A stretch of 64,000 nucleotides of DNA from Gentiana macrophylla (Eukaryota; Streptophyta; Magnoliopsida; Gentianales; Gentianaceae), in NCBI GenBank assembly GCA_026214975.1, contig CM047805.1, forward strand, positions 185,133,333 to 185,197,332. Direction: 5' to 3'. The notes below the pieces were generated by a model. It saw only the letters and a program-made list of their open reading frames with translations. It did no database searches and had not been told where the DNA came from. The position numbers were made by a program, and so were the translations under genes. Positions 10,610-21,208 of the stretch are shown here, one piece after another. The stretch's first letter is position 1; the number at the start of each line of letters is the position of its first letter.

Positions 10610-10831
10610 CAGGGGCGGAGGGGGGCACGTGACCCCACTGAAAAAAAAAAAAAGAAAAAAAAAAATTAGTATTAAAATTATGTAGTTTTGTTGTTAAAAA
10701 GTGTCATTTTATCGATAAAAATTGATGTTTTAGACTCACAGTGACTTAATTTGGAATTTTTTTTTGAATAGAAGATGTAGCTTTTAGATCTCAGCGACTT
10801 AATTCCAGCTTTATTCCTGATCCGCCAAATG
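10610..10831. mobile_element. hAT-type MITE inserted in copy B
   Basis: The left end is CAGGGGCGGAGGGG and the right end is GATCCGCCAAATG (inverted: CATTTGGCGGATC). It is flanked by perfect 8-bp duplications ATGCACGG at 10602-10609 and 10832-10839. The CAGxGGCGGA terminus and 8-bp duplication are typical of plant hAT elements. 222 bp, non-coding. Confidence 0.85.
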
Positions 10832-11510
10832 ATGCACGGAGCGCAGTGGTTGCCTCAAAAACCTTCATTGCAGCATTGGTAACATCTATTAAAGGATTGC
10901 TAAGAGCATATATAATGGTGGATTGGAATAATGGTGTCGACAATGCTATACTGCACTTAAAAACATAATAGTTTTTGCATGGCCACCATAAAGCCATCAT
11001 TTGTGGGTAGTGGTTTCATGTCCAATAATTTTTTAGAGAGGATGCAAACAATGTCTACAAATGCTTCCTCTGGTTACTCACCAATACTGCACTATCACGG
11101 CACTGCTGAGTTGAAACACTTAGCACAATCAGTTGTTAAAGAACAACATTTAAAGTGTCAAGAAACTTGACTCAAGTCTATTCACCCCTCTAAACTTGAC
11201 TCAAGTCTTTCTAAGGAACCAACACAGTGTAGTCAACAATATCCAAGTTTGCACCTGAATACACATGCTTATAATTCCTCGTTCTCTAAAGTACTTGAGG
11301 ATGCATTATACTGGAATCCAACGCTTGAATCCAAGATTTGACTATCATTGACTTAATAATCTGACTCTCTCTATCCAAAAGAGAATCTATCCCATTTTCT
11401 CTATATCCGAAGATTTTGAAAATTATTCCGTGAGGGGTTGGTAGGAAACCTCTCGTTGAATCTTGCATACGAAAGTGCATTATCATCTTAACCAGTAAGG
11501 GAGAACCTAT

Positions 11511-13343
11511 TGTTGAAATAGTGTCCTAAACCCAATCGGGTTGGACCGGATCCGACCGGGTCGGATCATTTCTACTATTTCTTTATGTTTGTACATATAT
11601 CAAATGGCTTTCTGTTATTATATATTTGTTCGTTCAACGGACCAATTATGATATTGTATATATATGATAACGTCCCTAGTGTTAAACTGTGAAAGAGAAA
11701 TCATAATGGTGATTATGGTTGGTGAGATCTCGACTCACTTTAAAATGTTTGATACTTAAATGTCTCTAGTCGTATGTGCTATTAAACAGGACATTAATAA
11801 TACGATTCGTCTATAAAAGTGTTGAGACACTTGGACTGTAAGTGGACGTGTATTAGAGAATTCGTACGTTAGACTGACCCACTTACTTTATTAAGTGTCG
11901 CACTATGTGGCGGTTGTGTAATTATCCTAAGACCGGAGTCTTCACGACATCACGGTGTGGATTGTCATACTTTGACACTATTGAGGTTTCCCCTAGCCAT
12001 GAGGCGATCATGCGGCAGTGATTGGGTGTGATACTGAAGCATGTGTAGGATTCATGTTGTTCGTCCGAAAATTGTGTGTCCTATGAATAGGAGTAAATAT
12101 CCGAAAAGGGCCTTCTTATAAGGATTATCTAGCTCTCGTGAATCTTTGCAAAGTGGAGTAAATGAGTTACTTCAATAGAGCATGATATCCAGATTATAAG
12201 ATACGATCGTTGATGTACTGACACTCGAGATACGATTGTATGGATATTATTACAGCGATAAGATTCTATTTACACGGTAACCGTTTCAAATGAAAGGTAG
12301 TAGTCATTGCATTTGACTCTTCCGATGATTGGGGGTCGTGGACGTGTTGCAAAACGCTATCCATTATCTTTAAGTGTGAAGGGCATTTCATAATTTGCAC
12401 TTTGCGCCTACGGCCAACATATTCGGAAGCCTATCGGGTCACACACATAATGACATCTAGCCGAATTAAAATGCGGTTATAGCGAGAACCAAATAAAGAA
12501 AATTTTATCTCGACTATAAAGTGTTATAATGATTAAATTAATATTGTGGTATTTATTTATTATGAATAAATATAATACAAGATATTAATTATGTTGATTA
12601 ATTAAATATACATATTTGCAAAGTAATTGATCATGGTATTATATTAATTAAAAATATTCCGAATGCCAAGTTATGGCTATATGGGGCGCCACTTTCTAGT
12701 GTATAAGATACACTTAGATTGTGCAATTTAATTAACAATATTATTATATATTAATGTTATATATTAGTAGATTTGCATAAATTGATTTATGGTAATAAGA
12801 TAAAAATAGTCAATATTAGATATTGACAATATCTTGGAAATATTTAATATGAGATAAATCAATCAAAGATATATTCCTTATTTTATTAGGAAAAAGTTTT
12901 CTTTCTCCTCAATCTACTAGGAAGTTTCTCTCAATCAGATTGGGACTACTATGAGGCGCAGGTCACCTTATAAATATGAGGTGGGTGTCAAACTCTTTTG
13001 TATCATCACAATCAGAAGAGTTCTAATTTATTAGAAAATATGAGAGCTTCCTAGAGAGAGTTTTGAGAGAGAGAAAATGTCGGTCTAGCAACCGAGTTTT
13101 TCTAGTAGCAATCCATGATGAGATTCCGGCGTGTTGTTCGTGTGGATCAACGGTAGAGGCCGAACACTTGGGCGGCTTCGTGCAGAAACTACAACCGTAG
13201 ATAAAGCGACGATCTATTTTAGATCATCCAAGGTATATTCTACGTCTACTTATTTTATGCTTGTTACTTAAACGAAGTCGATCTTGGTAAGAAAATGAAA
13301 TAAATTTTAAATTCCGCTACGTTTCCGCGTAGATTTCCTAACA
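11511..13343 (+). mobile_element. Solo LTR, Ty1/copia-like (1.83 kb)
   Basis: It starts TGTTGAAATAGTGTCCTAAA and ends TTCCGCGTAGATTTCCTAACA, i.e. TG...CA termini. A promoter-like TATAAATATGAGG lies at about 12970, followed by a leader-like region rich in GAGAGAG and the usual copia LTR tail ATTCCGCTACGTTTCCGCG. No PBS (TGGTATC...) follows the right end and no internal coding region is attached, so it is solo or truncated. The flanks CCTAT and CCCGT match at only 3 of 5 positions, so a target duplication is not convincing. Confidence 0.7.
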
Positions 13344-13779
13344 CCCGTGAGATGTAATTACTTGGAAAAAAGGCTACTACCACAATTTTGTATCAAACAA
13401 TCTTTAGGCTGTTGGTTTTGTCATCCTTAAGGGGTGAAAAATAAGGCTGCTACGTCCGCTCAAATGTTTGGTGACTTTGCATCATAAAGTCAAGAACATC
13501 GGGTCTTCCAAATATACCGAAAAATATTGATGAGTAAAAATACCCTCTCAAAGCCACAAGCATTAAAAAAAATACGATAGAAAGCTTGCAAAGTTAGAAG
13601 AATGTTCGAGAGCCCGTGAACAAAAGCATCATCATATCCAAACCAACTTTTTTTTGATATAAACCGGATCTTTAACACAACTTCAAACTGAGAGAATATG
13701 TACAACACTCCCCACAATAACAGTGCCTATATAAATGGTAATAGAAAACAAAGAAAAGTTGCCATGAAAGTAAATAATG
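13344..13779. other. Non-coding stretch between solo LTR and LINE remnant
   Basis: A 75-codon minus-strand open frame at 13490-13717 may be further decayed LINE sequence, but no motif supports it. Confidence 0.4.
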
Positions 13780-14345
13780 CCTAGTTATGCCGTGCTATTT
13801 TTAGGTCTTTCGCCTTGCATGCCGTATGTGATAAGAACACCATCGTTGGAGGACATTGAGCACCCGTGCGATGTACTACCTGGTTGCGCCAATACCAGAC
13901 TCCTAAGATGATCTCGCGTAACAGGAACCGCCACTAAGTAATGTCGCATCCCCCGTGCATATCCCGGTTCAAACAGTCATCCACCCAATCATCAATATTT
14001 CTGCTGCCAAAGAAGCGATGTTGGTTGTTTTGAGCAACCGACTTCTTCCAAACATCGCGTATCCACCCACAGTCCCGAAACGTGTGTATCACTGTTTCCT
14101 CATGAGTTTGACATATCATACATGTAGCATCATCTAGGATATGCCTATGCTCTAGCATTGCCGCCTAATGTAGCACTTTCCGGCGATTAAGCCATAGTAG
14201 CATATTACCTCTCTGTGGTTTTTTAATGGCCCTAATATTCCGCCATTTTGTCTCCTCTTCCTTCGGGCACCCCTCGGTAAATTGAGTCTGCTACGCAGTA
14301 GCCACGTCAAACTTACCAGACACCGTGGCAAGCCATGCCAACCCT
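13780..14345 (-). pseudogene. LINE (L1-type) remnant with reverse-transcriptase zinc-binding domain
   Basis: On the minus strand, the peptide RHILDDATCMICQTHEETVI, followed by HTFRDCGWIRDVW, is the zf-RVT signature of plant L1-type LINEs (CxxC, ExxxHxxxxCxxxxxxW). Downstream, in another frame, WRFLLREIILGVWYWRNQVV fits the W-x-WRN segment that normally follows it. Frameshifts and stops occur. No poly(A) end is seen, so both ends are missing. Confidence 0.75.
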
Positions 14346-14524
14346 TTTTGAATATATATTTGTAAAATAGTTTTATTTATTTATTTAAATTTAATGTCTT
14401 TTTAATCATTTTTTTAATCATTCTTATTCTTATAATAGTTAGTATATATTTAAAATTTCTCTATTTATCATAAAATTTACAATTAAGGGCGTCAAGTCCC
14501 CAAAAAACAATTAAGGGCGTCATT
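14346..14524. other. Upstream region of the NOPCHAP1-like gene
   Basis: AT-rich DNA with two copies of ACAATTAAGGGCGTCA-type sequence (about 14480 and 14508) immediately before the GC-rich 5' leader. Core promoter elements cannot be assigned with confidence. Confidence 0.35.
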
Positions 14525-15322
14525 CCCTTTATAATACGCAGCAGCGGAGTAGCCGCCAGCCTCTCAGATCAACCAGGAGCGTCGCCAGACCAGCGGGCAG
14601 CAGAGGCGAGCCAGACCACCACCGCTCTCCGGTCACCGGACTTGACCTGCGAAAGGAGAAACTGATCTTCAGAGTTCAATTCAAGTAAAATTTCCCCCCT
14701 GCTTTCTTTATTTTTTCATTTTCCATGATTTTTATTCACACTACAGAGAATTAGAATTTAGAAGTAAATATACAAGTAAAGTAACCTAGAAATACAAGTG
14801 AAGTGTACAGCTAAAATTTATTGATTCATGTCATTGTGTGTTCAACCGTGTTGTTATTCGAATCCGGAGTTTGAAGTCTGAAATATTTGGGTTTGACTAT
14901 TGGGTCTATCTGTTGATTTTGCTAAATTTTTGTATAAATGACATTGAGTTTTATTTGTGGATGTGAGCAGTAATTCATGGCTCATAAGTTTAATTTTACT
15001 AAATTTAGTGCTAATAAACAATTTTGATATCTAGGATTGAATTTTTGCGATGATGAAAATGAGGTGTTTAATGGGATTAAAAATGATGTTATAAGTTCAC
15101 AGGTTCCGTATGTTCCGTTTTCATTTGTAATTCTGTGTCTACTGTGTTGTATTATCTTTTTCTGTTTTAGGCATTGAACCATTTTCTGCACAATTTGGTC
15201 CTTTAAATTTTGATGGATGCATCTGTCAAAGATTGAATTACATCAAGAATTTTATATGAACTGTATATTAAGAGGATTTTGTGCAGGAACGATAGCTTGA
15301 AGCTGTTGAAAACATCGAAGAA

Positions 15323-16479
15323 ATGGATTTTTTTGGGGTAAGATACTTATCTTCAACATATGGCTTTTAAGTTTATGCTAAGGTGTATTTCTTTCAAGAG
15401 GTGAATTGAGGTAAAAGGGTGAATGATTACGGGCGTCTTTGATGGCACCACCTAAATTTTACCCTTGTGACATAATCGACTTTTTCACAGGATTCTACAG
15501 TTGAGAATTGATTCTCTGCTGGTCGATTATCACGATAATCAACCGTGCGAAAGTGGATTCTAGAGCACAGATCCGACTTTCCGACGGTTGAATGTTTCGG
15601 GGTGTGGTGCCGCGCTAAAAATACGGTGGTGCCATGTAGACGCCCTACGATTATTTGTTCTGACAGAAGAACAATAGAACAACTATGTCACCTTTCCTTG
15701 CTAAGTTTCTTTAAGATGGGCACATACATACTTCTAAATTTGATTCCTATTTTTGCTTCCTGTAACAACACAGAGATTAACTGTTGAACGCCTAAAAAAT
15801 TGCAAAAGGCTTTTGGGGTCTAAGCATTTATCTGAGGGAACACGATAGAGAATGCTAGAAGGCTATATTTGTGTTTACATGTTAACTGAAGTATTATATT
15901 TGTGATCAGAAGGCTGGCAGTAGTAAAGCTCTTCTTGATTTGGAGGCTAATCCAGAGACCAAATCTTCCTCTTCTTTGGATTTAAAGCTTTGTGTGGATA
16001 AAAGACAAGAATTTTTAAAACCCAGAGCCGAAAAAGGCAAAGGCAAGCTATCAGATAAGAAACCCGAGATTATACCGGTCCCAGAAAGTCAAGTCCTTGG
16101 AAAATTGAAGGACTTTTTAGGAGTTATAGCAGAATCAAACAAGCAGCTGGAGAATAATGCTAAAGAGGATTCTGGAAAATACGACATCGAAGTGCTCACG
16201 GGGAAGGAATCTGAATACATTGAATTAGACTTAATGTTGGGTGTTGCAGATCTTCATACTCCTGAGGCTGTTGCTGTTGCTGAGTCTGCAATTGCTGATT
16301 ATCAACACCCAATCTCTTTGGATGCTAGCAGCACTGATGATGATAGTGACGACGATTGTAGTGATGAAGAGAAAGATGAGAATGAAACGGCATTAAATAT
16401 TGGCAATGGATATTCTTCAAGAAAGACATCTACAAAGAAGGGATCCAAGAAGCGTAAAAAAATCGTGGAGATCTCCTAG
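15323..16479 (+). CDS. NOPCHAP1: NOPCHAP1-like box C/D snoRNP assembly chaperone
   Basis: The exons are 15323-15337 (ATG plus four codons, donor GGG/GTAAGA) and 15910-16479 (acceptor TGATCAG), 194 codons in all. Two in-frame pieces fit only with this tiny first exon, which supplies an ATG. A GC-rich 5' leader at about 14530-14684 appears to splice (donor CAA/GTAAAA, acceptor TTGTGCAG at 15286) to the coding exon. Residues ~61-115 (VPESQVLGKLKDFLGVIAES, then a YDIE...YIELDLMLGVAD segment) match the conserved core of C12orf45/NOPCHAP1. In animals that protein bridges the R2TP complex and NOP58 during snoRNP assembly. It is followed by an acidic Asp/Glu/Ser tract (~143-164) and a Lys-rich tail typical of nucleolar proteins. 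The length is normal for the family. The plant role is inferred from homology only. An untranslated tail runs to roughly 16.8 kb. Confidence 0.8.
15431..15645. mobile_element. MITE in the coding intron of the NOPCHAP1-like gene
   Basis: The ends GGGCGTCTTTGATGGCACCA and, inverted, GGGCGTCTACATGGCACCAC form inverted repeats over about 22 bases. The flanking TAC on both sides would be a 3-bp target duplication. 215 bp, non-coding, between coding exons 1 and 2. Confidence 0.7.
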
Positions 16480-17720
16480 GCAGCAGGTTCTTGCGACGAG
16501 GAATTTCTTTTTTTCACGCATAGAGTGAGATCTGTGGTTCAAGATTATGTATTCTCACCAAAACTGCTATACATGGTGCTGATATTTGAGTAATTTGATG
16601 GTTGATGTTGAATCAAGATTTGAAGTTGTTTCTTTATGATCGTTGAAGATAGTGTTAATGGAGGGGATCAGTTTTGATCTTTTTGGTCATCTGTGTTTTG
16701 TATTGTGTTTGTGCATTTTAGCCTTTGGTAGTGCAACAGATGAAATAGTAATCATGCATCATGTTGATTTTAGATTATGCTTGTTTAGCTACTGTTTCAC
16801 ATTACAGTTTAGACTTTAGAGGGAGGAAGGTGGGGGTGGAGATGTGGTTTCAAAATATAACTAAATCAAGAGAAATTATCATTTAATCAGATAAATTACT
16901 TTTTTACCAATAAGAATTGAATACACTTGGTTAAGCTTTGATACTTAGTTCCGTCCAACAGTCGTGACTCGTGGTCGCCTCTGATACCACATATAATAAT
17001 ACTCTATAACTTGGCGTCTTGGCCTAGTGGCGCTCATTGATTCACAATGAATATAACGGCTAATTAGACCATCGTTCTTGTTTTAACCGAAAATGATTAA
17101 CATAAATTATAAAATTTATAATGTCACGACCTTATATTATGATAATGTTTCTCTTATCTTTTCTTTTAATACAAGATTTTACGTGGTAAAGAATTTGAGA
17201 ACATTGTAGGAAAAATTCACAATTTCAATATTTCAAGACCCTAATATATTGATTGGAGTGAAACACAGTTAATGGTAAGAAAGAGTGATTCTACTAATTC
17301 ACTTCATTTGTCCATACATCACATCGATTATATATAATTACATTGTGAAAGTCGGTTTGAAGTCAAAAACCTACTTTTCCGCGGTCGATTTCCACAGTAC
17401 ACCTACAAGAAGTCGGTTTTTAGCTTTAAACCGATTTTTATAAGATCGATTCTACTGTGTTGCATATATAGTGTGGTGTAAATAGATGCCTTTAAAATGA
17501 TCCAGATACGACGATGAGTCGGACACTTGGACCTTATTAACAAGAAAAAAGACAAACTTTGCCATTTCATAGAACGTTAAGGGAAAATGTTGTAATATCT
17601 AAGTTTCTAAGTGACCCAAATGGAATTATCGGTAAATCGATTGGGAAACCGAGAAATATTATTGCATAACAAAACTAAAGGAAAATATCATTTTCATTGA
17701 GCGCCTTAGGGAAGTCCAAC
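16480..17720. other. 3' UTR and intergenic DNA with a CACTA-like end
   Basis: The first ~300 bases are the likely 3' UTR. Near 17398-17450, the sequence CACCTACAAGAAGTCGGTTT, with inverted AAGTCGGTTT/AAACCGATTT sub-repeats, resembles the subterminal region of a CACTA (En/Spm) element. Related AAGTCGGTTTGAAGT lies at about 17350. No transposase and no second end were found. Confidence 0.4.
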
Positions 17721-20443
17721 CCATAGTACCAAACCTACAAGGGGTACCATCAAATCGCAATGGCCCCTGAGGATGCGGAAAAGACTTCGTTCATAGCAGA
17801 GTTAGGTACCTATTGCTATATCACTATGCCGTTTCGCCTAAAGAATGCCGGGGCTACATATCAAAGAGCGGTAAATAAGATCTTTAGCAACCAGATCGGA
17901 AGATGCATGGAGGTATACGTAGATGATCTCCTGATCAAGAGCATGTCTCTTGAGCAATATTTGCTTGACGTAAGAGAACTGGTCAGTGTGCTAAGGCAGA
18001 CGCAGATGAAGCTCAACCCCAAAAAATGCACGTTTAGGGTAAGATCGGGTAAATTTCTGGGATATATGATCTCTAAGGAAGAGATTAAAGCAAACGAGAC
18101 AAGATTGATGCCTTGAGATCTATGCCACCCCCAAAGAGCATCAAGGAAGTGCAGTGACTAACGGGGCGTATGGCCCTCCATGAAGAGATTACTATCCAGA
18201 TCAGCACAACGTGCCTTGCCATTCTTCAAAGTGTTAAGAAAAACAAGTCCATTCCAATGGAATGAGGACAGCCAAAAGGCCTTTGACGATCTCAAGTCTT
18301 ACTTGGCTAAGCTGCCAACCCTGACTTCACCTCTGGAAAAAGATCCCTTGTTAATATACTTAGCGGTTTGTGGAGAGGCAGCCAGTACAGTCCTGATCAG
18401 GGACGATGATAATGTGCAGAAACCGATCTTTTATGTGAGTAGAGCCCTCCACGGATGTGAAGTCAGATATACTAATGCGGAGAAGCTAGAATTAGCTTTG
18501 GTACATGCTTCAAGGAAGCTAAGGCCGTACTTTCAGGCACATCCAATAACAGTGGTAACAAATCAACCATTACGGCAGATATTAGCACGACCAGACACGT
18601 CAGGAAGGTTAGCAAAGCGAGCTTGTAGAATATGACATGGACTTCCAACCCCGAAATGCGGTCAAAGCTCAAGCTTTAGCATACTTTTTGGTTGAGGGAA
18701 TAGATATCAACATCGAGAAAGATCACCCGATGAAACAAGTCGAGTTATGGACACTACGTGGACGGAGCAGCTGGAAAAGAGAGAGCAGGGGCAGCCTCCT
18801 ACTCATAAGTCCAAAATAAGAGGAATTCCCCTATGCCTTACGCTTTAAGTTCCAGGCAACAAATAATGAAGCAAAGTATGAAGCCCTGATTACCGGGCTC
18901 CGACTAGCCAGCAAACTTGGCGCAAAAAATTTGTGAGTGTTCAGTGACTCTCAGCTTGTAGTCAACCATGTTAAGTGGGAATATGAAGCAAAAGAAGAAC
19001 CCATGCAGAAGTATTTATCTGTGGTCCAATCATTACTCAAGAATTTCGGGTCAGATCAGATTGAGCAGGTTTCTCGATCTCAGAATAAACAAGTTGATGC
19101 ACTCTCAAAGTTAGCATCTAACTTCCTTTCGGACAAGAAGGTCCTGGTAGAGCAGCTACCAGAATGAAGCTACGTTCAAAACGAGGTTCAACCGGTTATT
19201 CAGAAAACTACGTGGATGGACCCAATCGTGTCCTATCTGAAACATGAAGTCCTGCCAAAAGATAAATCTCAGGCCCGCGGGATAAAGCTTTTGGCGAGCA
19301 AGTACTCTCTATTTAATGAAGTTCTTTACAGAAGATCTTTTATATCTCCTGGCTTAGATGTGCTTTAGAAGATGAAGGAAACTATCTCCTTCAAGAAATT
19401 CACCTAGGCATTTATGAAAACCATGCGGGGGCTCGAACCCTAGCAAGAAAGTGTCGTCTATTCGGGTATTACTGGCCCACCATGCAAAGTGAGCAAACGA
19501 ACTCGTCCTGAAGTGAAAATCATGCCAGGTGTATGACAATTTGTCTCATCAGCCCTCAGAGGCAATGGTCCCTATAGTCTCTCCTTGGCCCTTTGATCAA
19601 TGGGGTGTAGATCTGGTCGGGCCACTTCCCCGAGCACCAGGTAATCTTTGATTCCTTGTTGTGGCAGTCGACTATTTTACTAAGTGGGTAGAAGCTGAAG
19701 CTCTAACTACCATCATGGCCAAAGCTATCCAGAAGTTCATCTGGAAGAATATCATCTGCAGATATGGCATACCCAAGTCTCTGATCTCAGATAACGGAAC
19801 TCAGTTCGAAGTCAGGACAGTCAGAGCATGGTGCACCGAACTAGGCATCACTCAACACTTTACCTCTGTTGGTCATCCCCAGGCAAATGTCCAAGTAGGG
19901 CAAACAAACACGCAAATCAAAATTGGTCTAAAAGAGAGGCTAGAAGAAGAATGAGAGAATTGGGTAGAACACCTACCAACATACTTTGGGCTTACAAGAC
20001 TACGCCGAACTCAGCCATGGGTGAGACACATTTTTCCTTGGCCTATGGAAGTGAAGCAGTCATTCCAGCAGAGATTGGCCTTCCTTCCCCGAGGTCAAAA
20101 CTTTATACGCGGACAGGTCAGGAATCTGAACTCAGGCACTCCAAGGATGACCTGGAAGAAGCTAGAGATGTGGCCTACATTAGAATGGCCAAGTACAAAC
20201 AAAGGATATCTCAGTACTACAACTCTAAGGTTAAACACTCCTACTTCAAAGAAGGAGACCTAGTATTGAGAAGGAATGGGATTAGCAGGCAAGGTCCTCA
20301 AGGTAAACTTGACCCGAACTAGGAAGGACCCTACAAGGTGGTCAAGGTCCACGGAAAGGGAGCATACCAGCTAGCTGATGCAAGTGGCAGGACCATACCT
20401 CGAAGCTGGAACGCCAATAACTTGTGAAAGTTCTATGTCTAGG
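17721..20443 (+). pseudogene. Ty3/gypsy Tat-lineage pol remnant (RT, RNase H, second RNase H, integrase)
   Basis: A 5'-truncated, frame-broken polyprotein. 17735-18116: reverse transcriptase with MPFRLKNAGATYQR and catalytic YVDD. 18180-18635: connection/RNase H (FQWNEDSQKAFDDLK, PIFYVSRAL). 18840-19160: a second, archaeal-type RNase H (VFSDSQLVVNHV, then QVDALSKLAS); this dual RNase H is the mark of the Tat group. 19560-20320: integrase with DQWGVDLVGP, DYFTKWVEAE and SDNGTQF. The glutamate expected after HPQAN is replaced (QVGQTN), so the catalytic triad is broken. The pol tail ends near 20443. At least six stops or frameshifts make it inactive. Gag, protease and the 5' LTR are absent; the left edge lies inside RT at about 17721-17735. 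The antisense ORF and tandem repeats downstream belong to the same element. Confidence 0.9.
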
Positions 20444-20580
20444 ACAGGTGCCAGACTTACGTTATCTTCTTGTTAGTATTGTGTATTGCAATAAGATGTA
20501 ATTAAGCATCAGTGCATTTCCATAATTTTTTATTTTTGGCATATTTAAATATAGCATTACTAATTTCTAGTCCTAAAGGA

Positions 20581-20875
20581 CTCCCCAAATTCGAACTGAG
20601 TACTGCAGATCAGACTCAGAAAGTTTGCAAAGGACAAACTCTCTAAGTCTTCAGGTCAGACCAATTCGAACTGAGTACTACAGGTCACACTCAGAAAGTT
20701 TACAAAGGACAAACTCTCTAAGTCTGCAGGTCGGACAATTTTGAACTGAGTACTGCAGGTCAGACAATTTCCAACTTAGTACTGCAGGTCAGACTTAGAG
20801 AGTTTGCAAAGGACAAACTCCCCAAGTCTGTAGTTCAGACAATTTCCAATTGGGTACTGCGTAATGAAACAAAGC
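20581..20875. repeat. 75-bp tandem repeats in the Tat 3' region
   Basis: CGAACTGAGTACTGCAG-type words recur at 20591, 20666, 20741, 20771 and 20846: three 75-bp steps and one 30-bp partial unit. Each full unit contains the inverted pair AGTTTG...CAAACT around CAAAGGA, and AGACTCAGA/TCTAAGTCT. Tandem repeats between pol and the 3' LTR are a known habit of Tat/Ogre elements. Confidence 0.85.
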
Positions 20876-21208
20876 AGGCTAAACGCGACAAAGCTAAATG
20901 TCAAACACCAAGTATGCCATCCAAAAAAGGAAAAGGGTACCGGGTAAATACTTAAGGCAAATACTTAAAGAAACTCAAAACATAAATGCTTAATAGAAAC
21001 ATAATAGGCAGAAGCTACAAAATTTTGGAAAATTACAAATTTTCAAAAGTTTTATGTAAGATAAAACATATCCAAGCAAAACAGGATATGAGATAAAACA
21101 CAAAGTTCAGGTCTAGGAGGCAGGATTATGCTGCTCAGTCGAAGCAGGCTGGCTGGAGGAAGAAGGAGATGGCTCAGAGCTCTGAGGAGCAGGAAGGTGT
21201 TTATCATA

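Larger units (their letters stand above)
9766..11300. repeat. Segmental duplication, copy B
   Basis: Direct repeat of segment A (see the anchors given there). It begins with a complete Stowaway element and carries its own private hAT MITE at 10610-10831, for which copy A is the empty site. It lacks the two insertions of copy A and about 31 bases present near 8555-8590 of A. Confidence 0.85.

Noticed and set aside
16960..17050. tRNA-like region near GGCGTCTTGGCCTAGTGG
   Set aside because: No B box and no cloverleaf pairing could be found.
17721..20443. Endogenous plant pararetrovirus (caulimovirid) as source of the RT and RNase H
   Set aside because: An integrase and a second RNase H follow, and the antisense ORF and LTR are of the Ty3/gypsy Tat type. 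No movement-protein or coat-protein motif is present.
20581..20875. Possible CRISPR-like array
   Set aside because: Units are contiguous 75-bp tandem repeats without unique spacers, in a plant Tat retrotransposon.
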